Below are positions 6,687-12,119 of a stretch of 12,610 nucleotides of DNA, piece by piece (positions within the stretch are counted from its first letter, which is position 1; every line of letters starts with the position of its first letter). Source of the stretch: Spirochaetaceae bacterium UBA4077 (GTDB lineage Bacteria > Spirochaetota > Spirochaetia > Treponematales > Rectinemataceae); assembly GCA_002383375.1 (NCBI GenBank), contig DFYR01000037.1, positions 5,137 to 17,746 on the forward strand, read 5' to 3'. The notes beneath the pieces were generated by a model, which did not search any database, was not told the DNA's origin, and worked only from the letters and a program-made list of their open reading frames with translations. A program made the translations under genes and the position numbers.

Positions 6687-7742
6687 ATGGAACGGAACGA
6701 TCAGGATCTCGCCTTCATGCTCAAATACGAAAATGTCGCCTGGTACGATAGGTCAGCCGCCCTGGTGCGGATTCTCGACAGGCGGGTCTATCCCGGCAAG
6801 ATCCGCTACGTGGAGTGCGCCGATTACCGAGAGGTTATACAGGCTATACGGGACATGGTGACCCAGTCAGGCGGCCCCTACATAGCCGCCGCCATGGCAA
6901 TGGCGCTGGCAGCCAGGCAGATTCAGGGGCAGGCAGCCGGCGGCGTCGATTTTGGGGACAAAATCGACGCCGCCGCGGCCGAACTCTCCTGCGCTAGGCC
7001 CACCACCGTCGAAAAAATGGCCCACATCACCCAGGAATGCGCCAAGGTGGCCAAGGCAGCCATGGCGGCGGGCGAAGCTCCGGACGAGGCTGTCTTTCTG
7101 CACAACATCGACGTGATCAACCGGCGCTACGCGAAAAGCGCCGCCGAGGCAGTCCACCTAGTCGGCCAATTCCCCGACAAGGGCACCGTCATGACCCAAT
7201 GCTTCGCTGAAACCATCGTCGGCACCATGCTCAGGGAGTGCCGCGCCAAAGGAAAGGACGTGAAGTTCATCTGCCCCGAAACCCGACCCTTCTTCCAGGG
7301 GGCTAGGCTCACGGCTTCGGTCATCCAGGACATGGGCTTCGACGTAACCGTCATCACCGACAACATGCCTTCCTATACCATGAAGGCTAAACACGTCGAC
7401 CTCTTCACCTCCGCTGCCGACCTCATCTGCATGGACGGCCACATCGTCAACAAGGTAGGCACCTTCCAGATTGCTCTGGCAGCCTGGTATTGGGGCATCC
7501 CCTACTTCGTCAACGGCAGCCCCAATCCACGCCATCCGACCGTCGATACAGTGACCATCGAAGAGCGAAATCCATCGGAGGTCCTTCACGCCATGGGGGT
7601 TCGCACCGCCACGGAAGGAGTAAAGGGATTCTACCCAGCCTTCGACATAACCCCACCCAAGCTCTGCAGCGGCGTCGTCACCGATAAAGGCATCTTTTCG
7701 CCCTTCGATCTTCAGCGCTATTTTCAAGTACCATCATATTGA
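6687..7742 (+). CDS. MtnA-like aldose-1-phosphate isomerase (eIF2B/MtnA family), divergent
   Basis: The 351-residue length matches methylthioribose-1-phosphate isomerase. Catalytic counterparts are present: Cys172 (MTQC), Asp245 (SAADL), Gln204 in RPFFQGARLTA, and Lys256 in NKVGTF; ARPT (103-106) is also kept. The usual N-terminal RGAPAIG substrate-binding motif reads QSGGPYIA (60-67), and the usual GADR around the catalytic Asp reads AADL. The substrate may therefore not be methylthioribose-1-phosphate; 5-deoxyribose-1-phosphate or another ribose-1-phosphate derivative fits the adjacent aldolase. The start is ATG 6687, seven bases after AGGAG that overlaps the aldolase stop; a TTG at 6666 would overlap the aldolase gene and has no SD advantage. 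No sugar kinase (mtnK/drdK type) or nucleosidase is in the window. Confidence 0.85.
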   Translation: MERNDQDLAFMLKYENVAWYDRSAALVRILDRRVYPGKIRYVECADYREVIQAIRDMVTQSGGPYIAAAMAMALAARQIQGQAAGGVDFGDKIDAAAAELSCARPTTVEKMAHITQECAKVAKAAMAAGEAPDEAVFLHNIDVINRRYAKSAAEAVHLVGQFPDKGTVMTQCFAETIVGTMLRECRAKGKDVKFICPETRPFFQGARLTASVIQDMGFDVTVITDNMPSYTMKAKHVDLFTSAADLICMDGHIVNKVGTFQIALAAWYWGIPYFVNGSPNPRHPTVDTVTIEERNPSEVLHAMGVRTATEGVKGFYPAFDITPPKLCSGVVTDKGIFSPFDLQRYFQVPSY

Positions 7743-7818
7743 CAAAACTTTTAAAATAGCCGAGCCTAGGGACCAAGAGATATGAAACGCACTACCCCTA
7801 GCCTATGTTCTATGCGCT

Positions 7819-7836
7819 GCGGCCTCGCAAGGCCGC
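7819..7836 (+). terminator. GC-rich hairpin after the MtnA operon, terminator-like without a clear U tract
   Basis: This is a perfect 7-bp stem, GCGGCCT / AGGCCGC, with loop CGCA. It is followed by pyrimidine-rich sequence ending CCCTTCTT, not a run of T. It could end the radical SAM-aldolase-isomerase transcript, be part of the metQ leader, or belong to a dispersed palindromic repeat. Confidence 0.4.
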
Positions 7837-7910
7837 GCTCCGCTCTCGCCCTTCTTATAGAAACGTTCTAATCATACCCCGTCCTGAAACCAATTCCTTA
7901 CAACAGAGCC

Positions 7911-7925
7911 GTCCCGATCCGGGAC
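7911..7925 (+). repeat. Short inverted repeat in the metQ leader
   Basis: GTCCCG and CGGGAC are separated by ATC: a perfect 6-bp stem with a 3-nt loop, followed by TTAAAA. Role unknown. Confidence 0.4.
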
Positions 7926-7943
7926 TTAAAACTCCGTGCACCC

Positions 7944-7963
7944 TCGATACCCTGGGGTATCGA
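7944..7963 (+). promoter_or_regulatory. Perfect 8-bp inverted repeat just before the metQ ribosome binding site
   Basis: TCGATACC and GGTATCGA flank CTGG. The repeat ends 13 nt before the GGAGG at 7977-7981. As DNA it is a good operator-like dyad; as RNA it would form a hairpin close to the SD. Either would suit metQ regulation. Confidence 0.45.
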
Positions 7964-7986
7964 AACAATACATCGTGGAGGTTCTC

Positions 7987-8778
7987 ATGAAGAAGAACGG
8001 AATCAAAAAACTCTTTGCCACTCTCTTCGTTTTATCTGCCCTCAGCGGCGCGATGGCGCAGACAAGCCTGAAGATAGGCGCCACCTCGGTCCCCCATGCC
8101 GAAATCCTCAACGTCATAAAGCCCGATCTGGCTCAGCAGGGGATCCGTTTGGACATAATCGAGTTTTCCGATTACGTAACACCCAATATCGCCCTGGCCG
8201 AACGCCAGCTGGACGTTAATTTTTTCCAGCACCTGCCCTACCTCGAGTCCTTCGCCGCAGCGCGAAAGCTTTCCCTGGAGAGCGTTGTCGCCGTGCATGT
8301 TGAACCACTGGGGCTCTACTCGAGAAAATTCAAGAAGCTTGAAGATATCCCCGCCGGCTCGCTTATCGCCATTCCCAACGATCCTACCAACGAGGGAAGA
8401 GCCCTTATATTCCTGGCGGCGAACAAGCTCATCACGCTGAGGGCGAATGCGGGCCTTGAAGCCACCATCAAGGATATCGAAGAGAATCCCAAACGCTTCC
8501 AGTTCAAGGAAATCGAAGCGCCCCAGCTGCCCCGAACCCTTCAGGACGTGGCCGCAGCGGTGATTAATGGCAACTACGCCCTCCAGGCCGGCCTGAATCC
8601 GATCAAGGACTCGCTCATTCTGGAAGGCGGGGATTCACCCTATGCCAATATCCTTGTGGCGCGAAAAGGCGAATCGAAGGATCCGCGCATTGCCGCGCTG
8701 GCCAAGAGCCTTACCTCGGCAAAAGTCAAGGATTTTATTCTTTCCACCTACGGCGGCGGAGTTGTTCCGGCGTTTTAA
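7987..8778 (+). CDS. metQ: MetQ/NlpA-family methionine ABC transporter substrate-binding protein
   Basis: The 263-residue product is the periplasmic binding protein that delivers methionine (or related compounds) to a MetNI permease. After a signal peptide (MKKNGIKKLFATLFVLSALS, likely cut after AMA) come the family landmarks: LKIGATSVPHAEIL, ANIALAERQLDVNFFQHLPYL-like (with P instead of A at its start), SRKFKKLEDIPAGSLIAIPNDPTNEGRAL, and a C-terminal INGNYALQAGL. Most MetQ proteins are lipoproteins, but this one has no cysteine anywhere, so it cannot be anchored by a lipobox. The start is ATG 7987 with GGAGG five bases upstream. No metN or metI is adjacent: a convergent gene follows with a 4-bp overlap. 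It lies downstream of an operon proposed to recycle SAM by-products, which fits a methionine theme. Confidence 0.87.
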   Translation: MKKNGIKKLFATLFVLSALSGAMAQTSLKIGATSVPHAEILNVIKPDLAQQGIRLDIIEFSDYVTPNIALAERQLDVNFFQHLPYLESFAAARKLSLESVVAVHVEPLGLYSRKFKKLEDIPAGSLIAIPNDPTNEGRALIFLAANKLITLRANAGLEATIKDIEENPKRFQFKEIEAPQLPRTLQDVAAAVINGNYALQAGLNPIKDSLILEGGDSPYANILVARKGESKDPRIAALAKSLTSAKVKDFILSTYGGGVVPAF

Positions 8779-9713
8779 AGTCTCTTTTTACTCGTAGTCG
8801 GTTTAACCCCCGGGCTAGTTCCATCGGAAGAAGAGTCCCCTTGGTTTGAAGCAGGGCCCTGTCCTGGTCCTGCTTCGGCTCCGGGTCCTGAGCCGGCGAC
8901 TTGGCCCGAATTGCTGGGTCCATCACCGGATCCGCCGCCGGTACCTGGTCCGGAATTGCCTTTTACGGCGGAATTCTCTGAACCCTTGGATTTTTCTCTC
9001 CCCGACGTTGATTTTCTTGGCTCGCCTTCCTCGTTACCACGATGTTCCAGTGATGCGACCGCCGCTTCGGCACTTTCGCCCTGTTTGATATTTTCTGCGA
9101 TCTGGTTCATCACCGAATCGAATTTTCGCTCAGCCATCTCGCTGGTGATGAGATACCCAACAAGTTCGAGCCGGGATTTTTCGGAAAGTCCGTAGACCGC
9201 CTGGGCTGAAGCCGTTACACCAAGGGCGGTAAAAGCCCTCGAGAGTATCGACGACTGCTTTCCCTTTATGCCTTCGATGGAGGAAGCCAGGTCCAACGCC
9301 GTTTCGAGTTCGATTTGCCCAATTCCCGTTCTTAGGAGCAATAGGCTGTTTTGCACTGTCTTGAGGGCATCCTTCCGTTTGGAAGGGAAAAGATTTCTGG
9401 CCGCAAGATTCTGGACGATCATCCGTATATAGTCCATGTCAGCGTTAATGGCTGCCAGAAGGACAGGGGCCGATACGTTTTTTCCTGCTCCTTCCTCCAG
9501 CCGGGAAATCAGGAGGTCATCAGAAAGGGAAAGCTGCTCTAATTCGTTTGCGGCCGCCAGTAATTCTAGTTTCAGGTTTCCATAGGATTCCGAAATAGTA
9601 GGTTTTGCAAACCAGCGTTCCACTGACTGCGCGCCCAGGGACGTTGGAGTAAAAGCGGTAAAAAAAATGGCTGCAAGTACGAGAAAAGTCTTAAAAAATT
9701 GTCTTTTGCCCAT
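8775..9713 (-). CDS. Secreted helical protein with long Gly/Ser/Pro-rich disordered tail, function unknown
   Basis: I do not recognise a family. With the ATG at 9713 the product is 312 residues: a signal peptide (FFKTFLVLAAIFFTAF, cut near SLGAQS), a predominantly helical, charged domain to about residue 215, then about 90 residues of low complexity rich in G, S, P, N and Q (GPG and GSG units) ending in basic SKKRL. An upstream ATG at 9722 adds three residues, but the AGGGG at about 9724-9728 is better spaced for 9713. It is the third gene of a - strand operon with the sigma and anti-sigma genes, 20 bp after the latter. It is probably a periplasmic or envelope protein controlled by that sigma factor (inference). 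Its stop overlaps the convergent metQ stop by 4 bp. Confidence 0.7.
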   Translation of the reverse strand: MGKRQFFKTFLVLAAIFFTAFTPTSLGAQSVERWFAKPTISESYGNLKLELLAAANELEQLSLSDDLLISRLEEGAGKNVSAPVLLAAINADMDYIRMIVQNLAARNLFPSKRKDALKTVQNSLLLLRTGIGQIELETALDLASSIEGIKGKQSSILSRAFTALGVTASAQAVYGLSEKSRLELVGYLITSEMAERKFDSVMNQIAENIKQGESAEAAVASLEHRGNEEGEPRKSTSGREKSKGSENSAVKGNSGPGTGGGSGDGPSNSGQVAGSGPGAEAGPGQGPASNQGDSSSDGTSPGVKPTTSKKRL

Positions 9714-9733
9714 GTTCACCATTCCCCTGCCGT

Positions 9734-10411
9734 TTAAAGCCGTAAAAAACTGCTGACACCCCCAAATCCGTCATCCACCGTAAGAGGGGATTTAGGATCT
9801 GCGATCCATTGTTCGCCATCTAGCACAAAATTATACACATAGAAGTTGCCCTTGGGTAAACGCAGGCTTATTTCCCAGGTATCCGAGGAACCGATTCGCT
9901 TCAAAGCATAGGTTTCATCGTTCCAATCGTTAAAATTCCCTGCCAAATGCACAGAAGTGACAGCGGGGACACTGATTTCGAACCTGATAGTTATATGGCT
10001 TGTGTTCAGTTTCGTATAGAAAATCCCTAAACCTGCACCGATGATGAAGAGCGCCACCGCTGCCAGCCCTACTATGGGTGAAAATATCGGATGTCGAGAG
10101 CTGGCAGCATGTGATCCAGCTGTACTCGATCCAGTGATAGGAAAAGGAAGGAATTTTGAACGCCGCCTTCGTGTCGCAACCCTGTCAGGGAGGGCGGCCA
10201 TTACGGAGTTGGCGAAAGTCCCCATAGCTTCTTCTCGATCTTTCGACCTCATGCCCAAATCCCTTTCCATCAACAACACAAGGGAACGGTAGCGGAGCGC
10301 GCAGTCCTGGCAGCCATCCATATGGGCTTTGAGTTCCTGCAGGCTGGCATCGTCCAGATCGCCCTTGATCCACGAGGAAACGATCGCCTGGGCATCGTCA
10401 CAGTTCATCAT
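9734..10411 (-). CDS. Transmembrane anti-sigma factor with zf-HC2 and AMPK/CBM48-type glycogen-binding domain
   Basis: Three parts are visible in 225 residues. Residues 4-37 form an anti-sigma zinc finger: Cys4 and H30-MDG-C34-QD-C37. Residues about 112-132 are one membrane helix, preceded by a basic cytosolic RRRR stretch. Residues about 139-222 are an AMPK-beta/CBM48-like immunoglobulin fold (VHLAGNFNDWN, then YVYNFVLDGEQWIADP) on the outside. Two tryptophans, W163 and W202, sit where the glycogen-binding Trp pair lies in AMPK beta. The zinc finger should hold the ECF sigma encoded just upstream; the outer domain could sense an alpha-glucan or act as a protein-protein module. The start at 10411 is chosen because GAGAGG lies nine bases upstream and the ATG overlaps the sigma stop (TAATG), implying translational coupling. 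An ATG at 10417 is the alternative. Confidence 0.85.
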   Translation of the reverse strand: MMNCDDAQAIVSSWIKGDLDDASLQELKAHMDGCQDCALRYRSLVLLMERDLGMRSKDREEAMGTFANSVMAALPDRVATRRRRSKFLPFPITGSSTAGSHAASSRHPIFSPIVGLAAVALFIIGAGLGIFYTKLNTSHITIRFEISVPAVTSVHLAGNFNDWNDETYALKRIGSSDTWEISLRLPKGNFYVYNFVLDGEQWIADPKSPLTVDDGFGGVSSFLRL

Positions 10412-11022
10412 TACCATATACCTCTCGTACCTCGATCAGGTTTCTGCTTTTCCGCCAAATCTTTCAATGCTTTTCTTCCTCTGAACAGCCTAGTTTTTAC
10501 CGCCTCCTGGCCTAGCTTGAGCACTTTCGCGGTTTCGGCTACCGATAATTCACCTATATAATATAACTCCATGGGAAGCCTGAGATCCTTAGGCAACATG
10601 GCAATTCCGCGCAGCAAGGCTTCGCCTTGGATCCGCAGAAGTTCCGAAGTGCCGGAATCAGATCCTGTAGCTTTCTCTAGCGATACTTGTGCTGCGTTGA
10701 TCGCCGATTCTTCCAACTTCCGCTGTCGTGCAAAAAACCTGAATTTCGATTTTACCCTGTTTGCGGCAATGGCGAAGAGCCAGGCGGCAAAACTCTTCCC
10801 AGGTCTAAATCGATGCAAAGATATATAGGCTCGAATGAACACTTCCTGAGCTAGATCCTTTGCCTCGTCGTCAGCGTCGCGAACGCCGGAGGCCTCCAGA
10901 CGGGAGCGGCAAAAGGCGAGAATCCGAGAACTATAGCGAAGCACCAGAACGCGGAAAGCTTCCTTATCCCCCGACAAGACGCGTCGTATTGTCTCATCCT
11001 CTTGCTCCGGTGATTCCAGCAT
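10411..11022 (-). CDS. ECF (RpoE-like) RNA polymerase sigma factor
   Basis: The 203-residue product has region sigma-2 at about residues 20-95 (EAFRVLVLRYSSRIL, DLAQEVFIRAYISLHRF, SFAAWLFAIAANRVKSKFR). After a linker comes region sigma-4 at about 140-190 (LPKDLRLPMELYYIGELSVAETAKVL, then TRLFRGRKALKDL with its helix-turn-helix). It directs RNA polymerase to a small regulon and is presumably held inactive by the anti-sigma encoded immediately downstream. The start ATG 11022 is the only one: an in-frame TGA lies 24 bases upstream. No SD is seen, and a TATACT -10 lies only 8 bases before the ATG, so a leaderless mRNA is possible. It is the first gene of a three-gene operon and divergent from a second unit encoding another secreted protein. 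Confidence 0.92.
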   Translation of the reverse strand: MLESPEQEDETIRRVLSGDKEAFRVLVLRYSSRILAFCRSRLEASGVRDADDEAKDLAQEVFIRAYISLHRFRPGKSFAAWLFAIAANRVKSKFRFFARQRKLEESAINAAQVSLEKATGSDSGTSELLRIQGEALLRGIAMLPKDLRLPMELYYIGELSVAETAKVLKLGQEAVKTRLFRGRKALKDLAEKQKPDRGTRGIW

Positions 11023-11029
11023 ACCAGGT

Positions 11030-11060
11030 AGTATAAACGTGATTCAAAAAAAAAAGGCAA
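11030..11060 (-). promoter_or_regulatory. Candidate promoter of the sigma factor operon, with a ten-T spacer tract
   Basis: Read on the - strand: TTGCCT (11060-11055), a 19-base spacer mostly made of a T homopolymer (A10 on the + strand at 11046-11055), and TATACT (11035-11030). The predicted start of transcription is at or next to the ATG at 11022. The -35 is weak and the spacer is two bases over the optimum. An ECF-type autoregulated promoter was looked for and not recognised. Confidence 0.4.
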
Positions 11061-11082
11061 CCGCCCGATCGTAGCCTGGGTA

Positions 11083-11098
11083 TACATAGACATATGTA
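11083..11098. repeat. Inverted repeat TACATA-GACA-TATGTA in the divergent promoter region
   Basis: A perfect 6-bp dyad with a 4-base centre lies between the sigma operon and the divergent membrane-peptide unit. It overlaps a possible TAGACA (11087-11092) / TACAAT (11108-11113) promoter with a short 15-base spacer. It could be an operator or chance in AT-rich sequence. Confidence 0.3.
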
Positions 11099-11139
11099 GG
11101 GATCAGATACAATCCGTTTTGATACTGGAGGTTCGGTAG

Positions 11140-11244
11140 GTGAAATTTATGGATATGCTGGTTTTAGTATTTTACTGCGTTCCAATGGCGGGAATTTGCA
11201 TAGGATCAGTCTTATATATTAGGCGGGAAAAAGGTGAATTTTAA
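11140..11244 (+). CDS. Small single-helix membrane peptide (34 aa, or 31 aa from ATG 11149)
   Basis: GTG 11140 has GGAGG (11127-11131) eight bases upstream; the in-frame ATG 11149 has TAGG eight bases upstream. The product is one hydrophobic helix (MLVLVFYCVPMAGICIGSVL) followed by a basic-charged YIRREKGEF end, as in small membrane proteins. It overlaps the next gene by 11 bases, and that gene's start lies inside it, so it may drive translation of the secreted protein or be a regulatory peptide. No family is recognised. Support is the SD, the overlap and the clean transmembrane pattern; conservation has not been tested. Confidence 0.5.
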   Translation: MKFMDMLVLVFYCVPMAGICIGSVLYIRREKGEF

Positions 11245-11866
11245 TAAACCAGAAAATTTTCTGAGAAAGACTTTAAAACTTCTTGCGCCTATGAACCGTG
11301 TAACGATTTTACTTTTTGCTGTACTAGCGGCCTTTGTTTTTATAACAGGCGTAGCTGCCCAGGAAGATGAAATCGTCGACTTGGAAGAGTTCGATATCCT
11401 GGAACATGAAGCCCTGATGATCAGGCTTCAAAATACCTTCAGGGTCGAGCTTCGGGTTTTGGAAGGCTATGTGGCTGCAGGCTATAGTCCTGGGCAGTTC
11501 TGGCTGGCACTTGAGATTGCCAGGGAGCGAAACATAAGCTTGGATGAAGCCCTAGTGCTTGCTGAGGGCAGTGATGGCCACGGCTGGGGCTTGCTGGCGC
11601 AGAAGCTCGGTATTGATCCCGGTTCTTCCGAGTTCCATGCGCTCAAGACGCGCTGGACCGAACGGAAAGGCGCCATGATCGGCGAACTCAAGCGCGAAGG
11701 CGAGGGTGGGATAAAGCCCGATACCCCCAATAAGCCGGAGCTCCCCAGCGACTCTGTCAAATCCGAAAAACCCGATTCTCCGGGCAGCAAAGCACAAGCA
11801 TCGGGCAACGCGCCTGAGTCATCCAGCGGCAATTCCAATTTATCAGGTCAGGGTGGAAAAAAGTAA
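11234..11866 (+). CDS. Secreted helical protein with GWG..LGIDPGS motif and disordered basic tail, function unknown
   Basis: From GTG 11234 the product is 210 residues. An alternative ATG at 11291 yields a standard signal peptide (MNRVTILLFAVLAAFVFITG, cut after VAA) but has no SD; the GTG follows GGGAAAAAG and overlaps the upstream peptide gene by 11 bases. After an acidic stretch (EDEIVDLEEFD) there is a helical domain at about residues 55-145. It contains GYSPGQFWLALEIARERN and GHGWGLLAQKLGIDPGS, a pattern I associate with uncharacterised secreted bacterial proteins. The last 50-60 residues are rich in S, P, G and K and end GGKK. The layout of signal, helical domain and disordered basic tail parallels the secreted protein in the neighbouring sigma operon. 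The two probably belong to one regulon (inference). Confidence 0.72.
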   Translation: MNFNKPENFLRKTLKLLAPMNRVTILLFAVLAAFVFITGVAAQEDEIVDLEEFDILEHEALMIRLQNTFRVELRVLEGYVAAGYSPGQFWLALEIARERNISLDEALVLAEGSDGHGWGLLAQKLGIDPGSSEFHALKTRWTERKGAMIGELKREGEGGIKPDTPNKPELPSDSVKSEKPDSPGSKAQASGNAPESSSGNSNLSGQGGKK

Positions 11867-11878
11867 GGCACCTTCTTT

Positions 11879-11912
11879 TGCAGGTCCAGGCTTTGTAAAG
11901 CCTGGACCTGCA
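11879..11912 (+). terminator. 34-nt perfect inverted repeat, probable terminator or transcript-end hairpin
   Basis: TGCAGGTCCAGGCTTT (11879-11894) pairs with AAAGCCTGGACCTGCA (11897-11912) over 16 bp with only GT between, so the real loop is probably the TTTGTAAA top. It begins 12 bases after the stop of the secreted protein gene. No T tract follows (GACTACTTCC), so it is not a textbook intrinsic terminator. It may block exonucleases or act with Rho. Confidence 0.6.
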
Positions 11913-12119
11913 GACTACTTCCATTTTGCGTTGTGCGATTTATGAAAGAGGCTGTATTGTTGTGCGCTTCAGCTACATCTCAAAGGAACGACGTATCTTC
12001 TCTTGTGAGCCGCATATGTTTTCATGGTTGAACAAGGAATTGCTTTTTTATAAATACTGTACAAGATACTGATAGAAAGCTAGGATAAACTCAGCAACAG
12101 ACGCAAGGGGGATGCAGTC
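11913..12119 (+). promoter_or_regulatory. Intergenic region with a possible promoter for the PLP enzyme gene
   Basis: No convincing gene is seen. TTGAAC (12028-12033) and TATAAA (12049-12054) form a promoter-like pair with a short 15-base spacer; TTGCTT (12040-12045) and GATACT (12065-12070), 19 bases apart, are an alternative. The leader to the ATG at 12120 would be about 50-60 nt. Confidence 0.35.

Larger units (their letters stand above)
7743..7986 (+). promoter_or_regulatory. Structured 244-nt leader/intergenic region upstream of metQ
   Basis: No gene is seen here. It contains a long-range pairing CTAGGG (7766-7771) with CCCTAG (7796-7801), the hairpins listed separately at 7819-7836, 7911-7925 and 7944-7963, and a short inverted repeat TAGAA-ACG-TTCTA (7858-7870). 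I do not recognise a SAM, T-box or other known riboswitch core. A TTGACA at 7739-7744 has no matching -10. Control of metQ by the leader, or termination of the upstream operon within it, is inference. Confidence 0.45.

Noticed and set aside
7158..7727. Long antisense ORF (189 codons) opposite the MtnA-like gene
   Set aside because: It lies wholly inside a well-supported gene, has no SD and no recognisable protein features; it is expected in GC-rich coding DNA.
7739..7744. Perfect TTGACA at the end of the MtnA-like gene as metQ promoter -35
   Set aside because: No acceptable -10 lies 16-18 bases downstream; the nearby TAAAAT is only 7 bases away.
7743..7986. SAM riboswitch or T-box upstream of metQ
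   Set aside because: I could not find the conserved core sequences of these classes; only generic hairpins are visible. A covariance-model search would be decisive.
11942..12031. 29-codon ORF in the intergenic region before the PLP enzyme gene
   Set aside because: It has no SD and no signal or membrane pattern, and it starts 29 bases after a strong hairpin; likely chance.
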